From assembly GCF_028735875.1 (NCBI RefSeq), contig NZ_CP117834.1, positions 3,336,001 through 3,400,000 of the forward strand: a stretch of 64,000 bases of DNA. The letters run 5' to 3'. The translations under genes and the position numbers were made by a program. Source of the DNA: Shouchella hunanensis. Its GTDB lineage: Bacteria; Bacillota; Bacilli; Bacillales; Bacillaceae_D. How positions within the stretch are numbered: the first letter of the stretch is position 1; each line of letters opens with the position of its first letter. This document shows positions 8,081 through 17,531 of this stretch, piece by piece. The notes below the pieces were generated by a model. It did not search any database, was not told the origin of the DNA, and worked only from the letters and a program-made list of their open reading frames with translations.

Positions 8081-9507
8081 ATGCGCATCAACCAATTGTA
8101 TTAAAGGAGCTCACTGTACGAGATCAACAGAACGGGAAACTCATTTTAGATCGAGTTTCCTGTACAATTAAACCAGGTGAAAAAGTATTAATTGTAGGGC
8201 CAAGTGGTGCGGGGAAATCGACTTTATTACAAGTGATTGCTAAACTTCTTGATACAACGAACCAGTTTGAGGTAAAGGCTGAATCGTATCAAGTCCCACC
8301 GTGTAGCTATGTATTTCAAGATCCCGATTCGCAGTTTTGTATGCCTTATGTAGACGAAGAGCTTGCGTTTATGTTGGAGAATCAGCAAGTTGCTTCAGAA
8401 GATATGCTCGCTATTATAAAAAAAATGCTAACGACGGTTGGTTTACAAAAGGATCAACCCCATACTCCGATTCAAACGTTATCAATGGGAATGAAGCAGC
8501 GATTGGCATTGGCCTCTGCCATGCTCCATAACCAAGAATGCATGTTGTTAGACGAGCCTTCTGCATTACTCGATCCAGATGGTGCAGTCCAATTATGGAA
8601 AGAAGTGGCGAAGCATTCTGAAGGGAAGACGGTTGTAGCCGTTGAGCACCGTATTACGGAAGCACTCCCGCATATGGATCGCATTCTACTCTTTAATCAT
8701 CGCGGACAGCTGGTAGCCAATTCTAACGCTACTGTTTTCTTTAACGAGTATCGAAAAGAGGTTATAGCTGCCGGCATCTGGCACCCACATTCATGGAGTG
8801 ACTATGCAAGTGAAAAACAGTTTGCTAGCAGTTTTAAAAAGAAAAAAGAAGTGCTATCGCTTAGCGATTGGCAGCTGTTAAGACGAAAAAAACCACTCGT
8901 TACCGTTAAGGAAGCAACTGTGTATCAGAACGATTGGATTTGTATAACCGGCGTTAATGGCGCAGGTAAATCTTCGCTACTTTATGGATTGATGAATCTA
9001 CTTCATCATAAAGGCAGATACACATTAAATGGGGGACTCGTTCATCGTAAAGAAAATGTGACAGATCGAATTAACTTTGTCTTCCAAAATCCAGAATTTC
9101 AATTTGTCACAACCAACGTGGAAGAAGAATTGCTCTTTTCTGCAACGAATCCCGAAGAAGATGCGCTAGTGAAGACGATCTTACAGCAATTTGGTCTTTC
9201 TGAACACCATGATGTGCATCCATACCGTCTTTCTGTTGGTCAAAAAAGACGGTTAAGTGTAGCGACAGCGTTTGTTCATTCAAAACCGTTTCTTTTTCTT
9301 GACGAACCTACGTTCGGTCAAGATGCTTTTCATACGTTTACATTGCTTGATTTAATGGAGGACTTTCGTCAATCAGGTGGGACAATTGTGATGGTTACAC
9401 ATGATGAAACGTTAGTTCAACTCTTTGCAACTCAAGAATGGCATGTGAAAGATGGAGCACTTTTTTCTAGTGAAGGGAGGCAGCTTGAAGGTGTACTCGC
9501 TACATGA
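8077..9507 (+). CDS. ykoD: YkoD, double ATPase of the ECF transporter
   Basis: One 476-residue chain carries two ABC ATPase domains, replacing the separate EcfA and EcfA' subunits. Domain 1 has Walker A GPSGAGKST, signature LSMGMKQRLALA and Walker B CMLLDEPSA. Domain 2 has Walker A GVNGAGKSS, signature LSVGQKRRLSVA and Walker B FLFLDEPTF. Both contain catalytic Glu after Walker B and a switch His (VEHR and VTHD). It hydrolyses ATP on the cytoplasmic side to drive YkoE/YkoC. Its 3' end overlaps the ykoC start. Confidence 0.95.
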   Translation: MNAHQPIVLKELTVRDQQNGKLILDRVSCTIKPGEKVLIVGPSGAGKSTLLQVIAKLLDTTNQFEVKAESYQVPPCSYVFQDPDSQFCMPYVDEELAFMLENQQVASEDMLAIIKKMLTTVGLQKDQPHTPIQTLSMGMKQRLALASAMLHNQECMLLDEPSALLDPDGAVQLWKEVAKHSEGKTVVAVEHRITEALPHMDRILLFNHRGQLVANSNATVFFNEYRKEVIAAGIWHPHSWSDYASEKQFASSFKKKKEVLSLSDWQLLRRKKPLVTVKEATVYQNDWICITGVNGAGKSSLLYGLMNLLHHKGRYTLNGGLVHRKENVTDRINFVFQNPEFQFVTTNVEEELLFSATNPEEDALVKTILQQFGLSEHHDVHPYRLSVGQKRRLSVATAFVHSKPFLFLDEPTFGQDAFHTFTLLDLMEDFRQSGGTIVMVTHDETLVQLFATQEWHVKDGALFSSEGRQLEGVLAT

Positions 9508-10279
9508 TACATTTCTCACAAGCATTAATCCAACAGTCAAACTCCTTTGTTTGCTAGCGCTTTTTTTTGTCATTGTGCTCATTCATAATCCAAATGTATT
9601 GTTGTTTATGGTTGTATGTGCACTTCTCGTAACAGTCTTCTTTTCGGGTCATCCAAAACGATATGTCCTCTTGTATGTTGCATCATTCGTGTTGCTATTT
9701 GTGTCTGCATCAACGACAATGATTTTTTTTGGACAAGGTGAAACAACATGGGTAAAATGGGGGCTACTTCATATTACAGAGGAAAGCTTCTACACAGGTC
9801 TTCATCTAGGCTTACGAGCAACATTATTTGCAACTCTTGGTTTACTGTTCCTTTTAACGACAAAGCCTGTACTCTTATTTTATTCCCTGATGCAACAGCT
9901 TAAACTACCACCGACGTTTGCTTATGCTTTTTTAGCGGCAGTGCGAATGCTGCCGATTATGGTAGGAGAGTTCCAAACGCTTCGCCATGCCTATCAAATT
10001 AGAAACGCGAAACAAAAGCCAAGAGGAAAACGATTGTACCGAGCTGTTTCATTTTACGTAATCCCGTTACTGACACAAGCGATTCGACGAGCACAACGAC
10101 TAGCTGTAGCGATGGAAGCCAAGCAGTTTAACCAACAAAAACGAACTTTTTACTATCCTTTGACTTACCGTTGGGTTGATGGACAATTTCTCTTGTTGTT
10201 GGTCGTCTTTGTAGGAATTAGTTATACGCTAGGTCAAATGCTACCGATTGTGCCAACAACAGATATTCGACTGAGTTAA
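9485..10279 (+). CDS. ykoC: YkoC, ECF transporter transmembrane (T) component
   Basis: An EcfT/CbiQ-family membrane protein that couples the YkoD ATPase to YkoE. The preferred start is TTG 9485, four bases after GGGAGG, giving 264 residues beginning MKVYSLHDTFLTSI. An ATG at 9452 lies deep inside ykoD and has no ribosome binding site. Four to five hydrophobic segments precede the cytoplasmic coupling helices. The coupling region AFLAAVRMLPIMVGEFQ...RNAK and AIRRAQRLAVAMEAKQF matches the CbiQ pattern with the A-R-A/G-type motif. It is translationally coupled to ykoD by a 23-base overlap. Confidence 0.9.
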   Translation: MKVYSLHDTFLTSINPTVKLLCLLALFFVIVLIHNPNVLLFMVVCALLVTVFFSGHPKRYVLLYVASFVLLFVSASTTMIFFGQGETTWVKWGLLHITEESFYTGLHLGLRATLFATLGLLFLLTTKPVLLFYSLMQQLKLPPTFAYAFLAAVRMLPIMVGEFQTLRHAYQIRNAKQKPRGKRLYRAVSFYVIPLLTQAIRRAQRLAVAMEAKQFNQQKRTFYYPLTYRWVDGQFLLLLVVFVGISYTLGQMLPIVPTTDIRLS

Positions 10280-10296
10280 TCGGAAAGGACATTTCT

Positions 10297-10878
10297 ATGA
10301 TAGTGGAAAGGATGCCAGCCAACTTTTATGCTCAATCAACTATTGAGTTAGCAAAAGCACTTATCGGGAACTACTTAGTTCATTTTCTTGATGGGGAGTT
10401 ACTAGCAGGCAGAATTACAGAAACAGAAGCATACTTAGGTGTTTTGGACCGAGCTTGCCACAGTTACGGTAGAAAGCAAACCAAACGGACCCGAATTCTC
10501 TACGAGGAGCCAGGACATATTTATACGTATACGATGCATACACATTGCCTGTTAAATGTAGTAACGGAAAGAAGAGGTCAGCCTGAAGCAGTGCTCATTC
10601 GAGGGATTGAACCTGTATGGGGAATCGAAAAAATGGAATCTTTAAGAGGAAAGTCTGCTCTAGACAAACAGTTTGCAAATGGACCAGGTAAATTAACAAA
10701 AGCATTGGGTATTACAATGGAAGCTTATGGGGAGTCATTTATTGACGGTCCGCTCTATATTGGTTACAACGACAAGAAAAATGTAGCACCACTGCTGGTA
10801 AAAGCGACGAGGAGAATCGGAATCGATAACACGGGACAAGCAAAGTACTTTCCCTTTCGCTTTATTGAAGACAGATAA
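10297..10878 (+). CDS. mpg: 3-methyladenine DNA glycosylase (AAG/Mpg family)
   Basis: Removes alkylated or deaminated purines from DNA as the first step of base excision repair. The 193 residues are usual for bacterial members. The conserved start region ELAKALIGNYLV, the catalytic Glu in RITETEAYLG, the CHSYGRKQTKRT loop, the ILYEEPGHIYTYTMHTHCLLNVV core and FANGPGKLTKALGI are all visible. It follows ykoC by 17 bases with its own AAAGGA ribosome binding site, so it may be read through from the thiamine operon, but the function is unrelated. Confidence 0.92.
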   Translation: MIVERMPANFYAQSTIELAKALIGNYLVHFLDGELLAGRITETEAYLGVLDRACHSYGRKQTKRTRILYEEPGHIYTYTMHTHCLLNVVTERRGQPEAVLIRGIEPVWGIEKMESLRGKSALDKQFANGPGKLTKALGITMEAYGESFIDGPLYIGYNDKKNVAPLLVKATRRIGIDNTGQAKYFPFRFIEDR

Positions 10879-10879
10879 A

Positions 10880-10920
10880 AACGTACAAGCCTCGCATAAA
10901 AGCGAAGCTTGTACGTTTGT
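10880..10920. terminator. Bidirectional terminator
   Basis: Long stem AACGTACAAGC-TCGC / GCGA-GCTTGTACGTT followed by TTGTTTTATT. It lies between mpg and the convergent kyn operon. Confidence 0.85.
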
Positions 10921-10933
10921 TTTATTGTGCTTT

Positions 10934-11758
10934 TTAAATCGTTGTCCGCAATTCCCAAAGCTCTGGAAAGAAGTAGTCGTCGAGCACAGCCTTTAAATAA
11001 TGAACCCCTGCTGAGCCTCCTGTGCCTGATTTCATTCCAATAATCCGTTCAACTGTTTTTAAATGTCGAAAGCGCCATTGCTGATGCCAGTCTTCGAGAT
11101 CCACGAGCTTTTCAGCGAGCTGGTAAAGGTTCCAATAGCGATTCGATTGTTGATAGACGACTTGCCATGCGTCTCTGACTGACTCGGTCGATTGATGACT
11201 TTTTGTCACATCTCGCTCTAAGACGGTTTTATCGGAAAATAACCCCGCTCGCGCAAGTGCTTGAATGGCCTCGTCGTAAAGGGTAGGCTTCTCGTAATCC
11301 GCTTGCAATCCTGATAAGATGGTCGGCTCGTTTTCATAAATTTTTAAGATATGAGGTGTTTTTTTCCCTAATAGAAACTCAAGCTGACGGTGCTGATAAG
11401 ATTGAAAGCCAGAAGCTTGCCCTAAACTATCGCGGAATTCGACATATTCGCTCGGTGTCAATGTAGCGAGAACATCCCACGCTTGAATAATTTGTGCTTG
11501 GGTTTTTGAAACTCGAGCGAGCTGCTTGAAGGCAGGTTGAAATTGATCTTGTTGAAGGGATGTAATCGCACCACGTATTTCGTGGAGCATTAACTTCATC
11601 CACAGTTCGCTTACTTGGTGAATCACAATAAACAGCATCTCATCGTGATGATCTGACAGTCGCTTTTGACTATTTAAAATCGGTTCTAGCTGCAAATAAT
11701 CACTGTACGTCATTTTATCTTTAAAGTCTGTATAGGCAGAATGGCTGTTCTTTGTCAT
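10934..11758 (-). CDS. kynA: Tryptophan 2,3-dioxygenase
   Basis: A cytoplasmic haem enzyme that opens the indole ring of L-tryptophan with O2 to N-formylkynurenine. The start is ATG 11758, one base after the kynB stop with a GGAGAG ribosome binding site, giving 274 residues. A longer open frame running upstream to 11884 only overlaps kynB. Family motifs are [37 protein letters not shown] (distal His and substrate contacts), [21 protein letters not shown], the proximal-His region [14 protein letters not shown] and the [11 protein letters not shown] loop. It is the last gene of kynU-kynB-kynA. Confidence 0.95.
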   Translation of the reverse strand: MTKNSHSAYTDFKDKMTYSDYLQLEPILNSQKRLSDHHDEMLFIVIHQVSELWMKLMLHEIRGAITSLQQDQFQPAFKQLARVSKTQAQIIQAWDVLATLTPSEYVEFRDSLGQASGFQSYQHRQLEFLLGKKTPHILKIYENEPTILSGLQADYEKPTLYDEAIQALARAGLFSDKTVLERDVTKSHQSTESVRDAWQVVYQQSNRYWNLYQLAEKLVDLEDWHQQWRFRHLKTVERIIGMKSGTGGSAGVHYLKAVLDDYFFPELWELRTTI

Positions 11759-11759
11759 G

Positions 11760-12389
11760 TCAATCACTCTCCAAAGGTTTAATAATCGCTCGTACTGGGC
11801 TGCCATCACCGCCAACAATGCGAAGAGGTAGGGCAATAAATTCATATAAGCCCTCCTCAACATGATCAAGTACAAGGTTCTCAATAATGGCGATATTTGC
11901 TTTACCTAGACTATGATGACCGATTAATTCCTTACTCGTGACCGGATCAACACTTGGGGCATCTACACCTAATAAGAAAACACCTTTTTTATGTAGATAG
12001 TTCGCTCCATCTTCTGTAACGTATGGAATATCTGTTGGAAAAACGGTTGGATCCGTTTTCGTTTTTGTTTTAATGAGTAGACGTCTAACACCGGTTAAAT
12101 CATACGTTTCAAGTAAAGTTTGATTAATGGCTCGTGCGCCAATTGCAGTCATAACCGCTGCTTGCCCTACATACGTCTCTAGCGGTAACTCATCAATTGT
12201 TGCGCCTGTTTCGTGATAATGAAACGGTGCATCAGCATGAGTACCTGTATGAGTACTGGTTGTGATTTCACCTATATTCACTGAGCCCGTTTCTTCCATA
12301 GGAGCCGATAACGTGTATGAGAAAGGTGTATCGCCTGGCCAATGGGCAATCTGGTTATGTAGCGGCATTGTAATATCAATCCAGCCCAT
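11760..12389 (-). CDS. kynB: Kynurenine formamidase
   Basis: A metal-dependent cyclase-family hydrolase that releases formate from N-formylkynurenine to give kynurenine. The 209-residue length is standard. The metal-binding signature [14 protein letters not shown] and the [12 protein letters not shown] segment are present, with the late His in [11 protein letters not shown]. The ATG follows the kynU TAA with no gap (TAAATG) and the kynA ATG follows its own stop by one base, so the three genes are translationally coupled. Confidence 0.94.
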   Translation of the reverse strand: MGWIDITMPLHNQIAHWPGDTPFSYTLSAPMEETGSVNIGEITTSTHTGTHADAPFHYHETGATIDELPLETYVGQAAVMTAIGARAINQTLLETYDLTGVRRLLIKTKTKTDPTVFPTDIPYVTEDGANYLHKKGVFLLGVDAPSVDPVTSKELIGHHSLGKANIAIIENLVLDHVEEGLYEFIALPLRIVGGDGSPVRAIIKPLESD

Positions 12390-13661
12390 TTATGCAATCA
12401 CTCCTCGTTTATTTTCAAATTGTAGATACGTTTTCTTTTTCATTATAGTTGCAAGGGTATGCGCTGTCTCATAAACATCCGTAAACGAATTATAAAGAGC
12501 AACTGGTGCAATGCGGACACCGTTGGGACTTCGGAAATCAGGAATAATACCTTCGGATTTGAGTGCTTTGCAAATGCGTGCAGCTTCAGGGTGCTCAAGA
12601 AGAAGGTGCCCTCCGCGCTCCTCATCATGCACGGGTGTAGAAATCGTAAACGACTGTGTGTCAGGTAGCTGGTGTAGCAGGTTGCGTAAATAATGAGTGA
12701 GCGCCAATGATTTCGTTCGAATTGCTTCTATACCGACGTCAGTAAACATGTCTAACGAGCCAATGAGTGGTGCCATTGATAAAAGGTGAGGAGTTCCAAG
12801 CTGGTAGGATCCAACAGCTGCACTTTTATGGAACAGTGGACTCATATCAAATTGTTTCGATTTATCAGAGCCAAACCATCCTCTAAGACCTGGTAATGTA
12901 GTGTGATGCTTTTCATGAACAAATAGACCGCCAACACTACCGGGTCCCCCGTTTAAATGTTTATAGGTACACCAGAAAGCAAAATCAACATTCCATTGCT
13001 TAAGTTGATGAGGCACAGAACCGATAGAATGACAAAGATCAAAGCCGATCAAAATCCCTTTATCGTGTGCTGCTTTTGTTAATCTTTCAAGAGATAAAAG
13101 CTGCCCGCTTCGATAGAGTACGCTTGATAGAACCACCACAGCAACGTCATCGTCAAAGGAGGCAATAATATCTTCCTCAGATAATGTATGACCGTCTTTG
13201 CTTTCAATTAAACGGAGCCCTTTTTCATGAGAGATGCTATGGAGATCAAGATGCGAGTGAATTGCGTAAAGGTCTGTCGGAAAGCTAAGGGCTTCACTGA
13301 CAATAACATAGCGGTCGGCTGTTGGTTGATAAAACGTAGCAAGCAATTGATGAAGATTGACCGTTGTTGAGCCCATTGCTAACACTTCTTCAGTTGATGC
13401 ACCAACGAGTGGCGCCATTGATGCGCCTAATTTCTCAGAAAGGGTGAACCAGGGGTACTGACCATCTGTCCATCCATCAATTCCGTATGTTTTCCAATCT
13501 TCAAGCATTTGTAAGACTGCCTGTTCAGCTCTCTTACTTAGTAACCCAAGTGAATTGCCATCCATATAGATGGTGTTTTTATCAAGATAAAACTCTTTTT
13601 GATAAGGAGCTAGCCTATCAGTTGCATCGAGTTTCGCTGCATACTGCTTTGAAGTGTCCAT
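12390..13661 (-). CDS. kynU: Kynureninase
   Basis: A PLP-dependent (fold type I) enzyme that cleaves kynurenine to anthranilate and alanine. It has 423 residues. The N-terminal YMDGNSLGLLS motif, the Asp of GILIGFDLCHSIG, the PLP-lysine in FAFWCTYKHLNGGPGSVGG and the C-terminal GIIPDFRSPNGVRIAP are characteristic. As first gene of the reverse-strand operon it is preceded by a good ribosome binding site (AAGGATGTGAG). The upstream region contains a perfect 12-bp palindrome (CATAAATTTATG, 13679-13690) and TTCAATTGAA (13718-13727), which could be operators. No anthranilate-degrading gene is nearby. Confidence 0.95.
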   Translation of the reverse strand: MDTSKQYAAKLDATDRLAPYQKEFYLDKNTIYMDGNSLGLLSKRAEQAVLQMLEDWKTYGIDGWTDGQYPWFTLSEKLGASMAPLVGASTEEVLAMGSTTVNLHQLLATFYQPTADRYVIVSEALSFPTDLYAIHSHLDLHSISHEKGLRLIESKDGHTLSEEDIIASFDDDVAVVVLSSVLYRSGQLLSLERLTKAAHDKGILIGFDLCHSIGSVPHQLKQWNVDFAFWCTYKHLNGGPGSVGGLFVHEKHHTTLPGLRGWFGSDKSKQFDMSPLFHKSAAVGSYQLGTPHLLSMAPLIGSLDMFTDVGIEAIRTKSLALTHYLRNLLHQLPDTQSFTISTPVHDEERGGHLLLEHPEAARICKALKSEGIIPDFRSPNGVRIAPVALYNSFTDVYETAHTLATIMKKKTYLQFENKRGVIA

Positions 13662-13845
13662 CTACTCACATCCTTGTTCATAAATTTATGACTCTAGTTA
13701 AACGTATCAAAATCCTATTCAATTGAACAGTGGGAATTAAGCGGAGAACGTTAAATATGTGCGTTTCCTGCGCTCCTTACGTCTAATCGAATTCTTTCCA
13801 TCTCACATAAAGTAGTTACATAGAATGTATGGAGGTGGAGAAATG

Positions 13846-15180
13846 ATGTCAGCCACATTTTCTGTGGTGTTTCGTTCAAAAATAAAACAAAAAGAAGAGA
13901 CAATTCTAGTACCGACATGTTTGAGAAAATGGTTCACTTATAAACAAATACAGTTATCGTATGGACTCGCATCTTGTAATCTAACAATCTCTTATTATGA
14001 TGAGAGAGAAAACGATTCGTTGTCCATTTATGTTCATAAGAATGTTCAAAAAGAATTAGCTCTTCATAAAAAAGAGAGTTATCAAGTAAGAGTGGATCAG
14101 AACGAACTAACCATAGGTCCCTATATTGGCTTATTGCTAGGGGATCAGCCAGCGAATTATACCGCTGCATTTATGAAAGAACATTATGAAGAAAGAATGA
14201 AGCTACAAACCCAACTCGGTGTACGAGTAGCTGCTTTCTCAATCAAATGGGTTGACCTAGAACAGACAAAAACAAAGGCACTAACGTATTGTGTGGAAAC
14301 AAAAAAATGGAAAGAAGAAGTAGTTCCGATTCCTAAGATTATTTATAGACGTCATTTGCGTCAAGACGAATTCAATGCGTTTAAAAAGCAAATTATACAA
14401 AAAGGGGGAACGATTTTTAATTCTAATCGACCAGATAAGTGGGAACTTCATGCCTATTTTAGTGAAGATAGCACGTTAAAGAGTGTTTTGCCTGAGACAG
14501 AAAAGTGGACAAAGGAAGGTCAATTAGAGCGTTGGTTACAGGAAAAGCCAAAATTTGTATTGAAACCGATTTTAAATTCGCAAGGTCGGGGTATTTATAT
14601 GATTACAAAATTAAAGCAGTCGAATCAGTTTTTAGTCTATGATTATGCCAAAACCGATCAAGCAATAAAAAGAAAGCTAACCAAAAAAGCGCTGTTACGA
14701 TTTTTTCATAAACGTAAATTACGATCGAAAGACTATTTAATACAAGAGTGGATTTCATTAAAGAAATGGGAGTCACGACCATTTGATGTCAGAGTATTTT
14801 TACAAAAAGAAACGACTAATTGGCAAGTAAACGGAATCGAATGTCGACAAGCTCAAGTTAAGCAGCTTATTACTAATTTTTCAAAAGGGGGAAGAGTTCT
14901 CCCTCTAAACGAAATATTTGGTGGAAACACAAAAGTAAAGGAAGCAGAAATTGAACAATTGTGTGTAGAAATAGCGAATAAGATTGAATCGATTTATCAA
15001 GATGATCATTTTGCTGAATTAGGAATTGACCTTGCTTTTGATGTGAAGCAAAAGCGTTTCGTCCTTATCGAAGTTAACTTTCGACCAGGATACAAAGGAC
15101 TTAAACTGTTTGATGAAGACGCTTATTATCGGGTTGCATGGTCACCGTTTAAGTACGCCGCAAAAATGGAAGGGTTTTAA
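13846..15180 (+). CDS. YheC/YheD-family ATP-grasp protein (spore-associated)
   Basis: A protein of about 444 residues of the YheC/D family, ATP-grasp-like proteins linked to the endospore coat in Bacillus. ATG 13846 is seven bases after GGAGGTGG; ATG codons at 13843 and 13825 are alternatives. An N-terminal beta-rich domain (about 1-110) with GPYIGLLLGD precedes the ATP-grasp part: NSNRPDKWELHAYFS, KFVLKPILNSQGRGIYMI, LIQEWISLKKWESRPFDVRVFLQK and the Mg-ligand region FAELGIDLAFDVKQKRFVLIEVNFRPG. No biochemical reaction is established for the family. A CATAAAGTA at 13806-13814 resembles a sigma-K -10 box but lacks a matching -35, so sporulation control is unproven. Confidence 0.8.
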   Translation: MSATFSVVFRSKIKQKEETILVPTCLRKWFTYKQIQLSYGLASCNLTISYYDERENDSLSIYVHKNVQKELALHKKESYQVRVDQNELTIGPYIGLLLGDQPANYTAAFMKEHYEERMKLQTQLGVRVAAFSIKWVDLEQTKTKALTYCVETKKWKEEVVPIPKIIYRRHLRQDEFNAFKKQIIQKGGTIFNSNRPDKWELHAYFSEDSTLKSVLPETEKWTKEGQLERWLQEKPKFVLKPILNSQGRGIYMITKLKQSNQFLVYDYAKTDQAIKRKLTKKALLRFFHKRKLRSKDYLIQEWISLKKWESRPFDVRVFLQKETTNWQVNGIECRQAQVKQLITNFSKGGRVLPLNEIFGGNTKVKEAEIEQLCVEIANKIESIYQDDHFAELGIDLAFDVKQKRFVLIEVNFRPGYKGLKLFDEDAYYRVAWSPFKYAAKMEGF

Positions 15181-15187
15181 GCAAAAA

Positions 15188-15214
15188 AACTCTGGGGAAT
15201 TCCCCAGAGTTTAT
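15188..15214. terminator. Bidirectional terminator
   Basis: Perfect palindrome AACTCTGGGGAA/TTCCCCAGAGTT with an upstream A-run and a downstream TT-rich stretch. It separates the ATP-grasp gene from the convergent clpE and serves both. Confidence 0.85.
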
Positions 15215-17328
15215 TCATGTGCAGCGTTTACTTGTAACATTCCTTCTTTAAGAACCACTTCTATATGCGTAATGTCGCCATCTTCAATAAGAAGCTCGGT
15301 AATATCGTCTTCAATTGTATCTTGAATAACGCGGCGTAATGGTCTTGCACCAAAAGAAGGGTGATAGCCTTTTTTCGCTAGTTCTCGTTTCGCGTCATCA
15401 CTTACATGAATGGTCATATTTAGCTCATCTAAGCGAGTACGAAGATCATCTAGCATCACATCAACAATTTGAATTAAATCGTTTTCTGTTAGTTGATTAA
15501 ACTCAATCAATGCATCAAAGCGATTTAAGAATTCTGGCTTAAAGTAGTCATGCAGACTCTCAAGAATTCCAATCGTTTTACTTTGTTCAGCGTTAAAGCC
15601 AAGGGAACGAGAAGTGGAGCCAACACCTGCATTTGATGTCATAATGACCATGGTATCTTTAAACGAAACGACTCGACCTTGACTGTCAGTTAAACGACCA
15701 TCCTCCATAATTTGCAAGAACATATGTTGTACATCAGGATGGGCTTTTTCAATTTCGTCTAACAAGATGATGCTGTACGGATTGCGGCGAACTTGTTCAG
15801 TTAATTGGCCACCTTCTTCATGTCCAACGTAACCAGGAGGTGAACCGATTAATTTAGAAACGGCGTGTTTTTCCATAAACTCACTCATATCAAGGCGAAT
15901 CATATTTTCTTTATTCCCGTAAACTTCTTCGGCTAACTGCTTCGTTAACTCAGTTTTACCAACGCCAGTAGGCCCGACGAAGAGAAAGCTAATAGGGCGA
16001 TTGCCTTGCTTCAAACCAGCGCGGCTACGTTTGACTGCTTTCGCTGTTTTTGAAACCGCATCTTCTTGTCCAATGACTTTACTAGCAAGACGGCTTGTTA
16101 AGTCACGCATTTTTTGCTGCTCATCTTTTTGCAGTTTCTGAACAGGAATACCTGTTTGTTTTTCAATTAATGCTTGGATGTCTTCAATTTTAACGTTAAT
16201 CGGCGTTAAGCTTGATGCCGTTTCTTTAAGTTTCTCTCTAATGACATTTTCCTCATCACGTAACGTTGCTGCTTGTTCGTATTGTTCATTTTTAGTAGCG
16301 GCGTGTTTTCGTGCGCGAACATCATTTAATCGCTTTTCAAGAGACGTTTTATCTTCATGTTCAATAGAAAGCGACAAGCGGGATCCAACCTCATCAAGTA
16401 AGTCAATTGCTTTATCCGGTAAATAGCGGTCTTGAATATAGCGGTTTGAAAGACTTACAGTTGCACGTAGTACTTCATCTGAATAGGCTACACCGTGATA
16501 CGCTTCATAGACTGATTTCAAGCCTTTTAAAATCTCATATGCTTGCTCTTCTGTTGGCTCTTTTACAGTCACTGGTTGGAAGCGACGTTCAAGTGCGGCA
16601 TCTTTTTCAATTTTACGGTATTCATTCAGCGTTGTAGCACCGATTAACTGCATTTGCCCACGTGCGAGTGCTGGTTTTAAAAGGTTGCTTGCATCCATAT
16701 TACCTTCACCAGAAGCACCAGCACCAACGAGCATATGAAGCTCATCAATAAATAGAATGATGTCTTCGCGTTGAGATACTTCATCAATTAATTGCTGCAT
16801 GCGTTCTTCAAATTGACCTCGATAGCTTGTTCCAGCAACGAGAGAAGCAAAATCTAGAGAAAAGATTTGCTTATTTAGCAGTTTTGCAGGCGCATTGCCT
16901 TGTGAGATACGCAATGCTAAGCCTTCAGCAATCGCTGTTTTCCCAACACCAGCTTCACCAATTAAAACGGGATTATTTTTCGTTCGGCGACTAAGGACTT
17001 GAATGACTCGTTCTACCTCTTGATCGCGACCGATAACTGGGTCAATGTTTCCGTTCTCTGCTTCATGGCTCAAATTGTGTCCAAATTGAGCCAAAAAGCT
17101 GTCTTTCTCGTTTTGTTGTTCTTTTATTTGTGTATGATGAGGCTGTTGTTCTTGCCCACCCATGAACGATTGAAAAAAAGATTGGGCTGGGGCCGCCTGA
17201 CCATTTGCTTGTCGTAATTCTTGTAAACACGTTTCACATAAGATCATCTGTTTTTTATGCTGATTCACAACAAGATTTAATGATACTGTGGCATCATTTG
17301 TTTGACAGTGTTGACATTTCATCTTCAA
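15211..17328 (-). CDS. clpE: ATP-dependent Clp protease ATP-binding subunit ClpE
   Basis: An Hsp100 unfoldase that feeds ClpP and helps disaggregate proteins during stress. It has 705 residues. The N-terminal Cys4 zinc finger (CQHC near residue 4, CETC near residue 32) identifies ClpE rather than ClpC. D1 has Walker [10 protein letters not shown] and Walker [14 protein letters not shown]-like coiled linker follows, with [18 protein letters not shown]2 has Walker [29 protein letters not shown] and [14 protein letters not shown]. The N-terminal ClpN repeats of ClpC are absent, as expected. A consensus promoter and a perfect CtsR operator lie upstream. Confidence 0.96.
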   Translation of the reverse strand: MKMKCQHCQTNDATVSLNLVVNQHKKQMILCETCLQELRQANGQAAPAQSFFQSFMGGQEQQPHHTQIKEQQNEKDSFLAQFGHNLSHEAENGNIDPVIGRDQEVERVIQVLSRRTKNNPVLIGEAGVGKTAIAEGLALRISQGNAPAKLLNKQIFSLDFASLVAGTSYRGQFEERMQQLIDEVSQREDIILFIDELHMLVGAGASGEGNMDASNLLKPALARGQMQLIGATTLNEYRKIEKDAALERRFQPVTVKEPTEEQAYEILKGLKSVYEAYHGVAYSDEVLRATVSLSNRYIQDRYLPDKAIDLLDEVGSRLSLSIEHEDKTSLEKRLNDVRARKHAATKNEQYEQAATLRDEENVIREKLKETASSLTPINVKIEDIQALIEKQTGIPVQKLQKDEQQKMRDLTSRLASKVIGQEDAVSKTAKAVKRSRAGLKQGNRPISFLFVGPTGVGKTELTKQLAEEVYGNKENMIRLDMSEFMEKHAVSKLIGSPPGYVGHEEGGQLTEQVRRNPYSIILLDEIEKAHPDVQHMFLQIMEDGRLTDSQGRVVSFKDTMVIMTSNAGVGSTSRSLGFNAEQSKTIGILESLHDYFKPEFLNRFDALIEFNQLTENDLIQIVDVMLDDLRTRLDELNMTIHVSDDAKRELAKKGYHPSFGARPLRRVIQDTIEDDITELLIEDGDITHIEVVLKEGMLQVNAAHE

Positions 17329-17355
17329 TTACCCCCATGTTTAATATTTATTGAC

Positions 17356-17372
17356 TTTGACTATATTTGACC
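17356..17372 (-). promoter_or_regulatory. CtsR operator upstream of clpE
   Basis: On the reverse strand GGTCAAA-TAT-AGTCAAA matches the CtsR tandem heptad consensus (RGTCAAANANRGTCAAA) at every position. It lies about 28 bases upstream of the clpE start and roughly 50-65 bases downstream of the predicted transcription start, so binding would act as a road block. A weaker copy lies at 17473-17489 on the plus strand. Confidence 0.93.
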
Positions 17373-17426
17373 ATTAGGTGTGTAAGAAACAGCTATCGCA
17401 AAGGAGTAGCTGTCTTATATAGACTT

Positions 17427-17455
17427 ATTATAACTGATCATACGATATTGTTCAA
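17427..17455 (-). promoter_or_regulatory. Sigma-A promoter of clpE
   Basis: Reverse strand TTGAAC (17450-17455), 17-base spacer, TATAAT (17427-17432). The predicted start near 17420 leaves a leader of about 90 bases that includes a hairpin (17389-17413) and the CtsR box. Confidence 0.85.
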
Positions 17456-17531
17456 CCGATATCGACTTTTTAGGTCAAATATGATCAGTGAATATACTTT
17501 ATCACTCGATCATATTCGTGTCAACTATTGC

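Noticed and set aside
11759-11884. Longer kynA reading frame starting inside kynB
   Set aside because: The extra 42 residues overlap kynB in another frame and have no ribosome binding site; ATG 11758 gives the usual family length.
13806-13814. Sigma-K promoter for the YheC/D-like gene
   Set aside because: CATAAAGTA matches the -10 element, but no AC element is at the required spacing.
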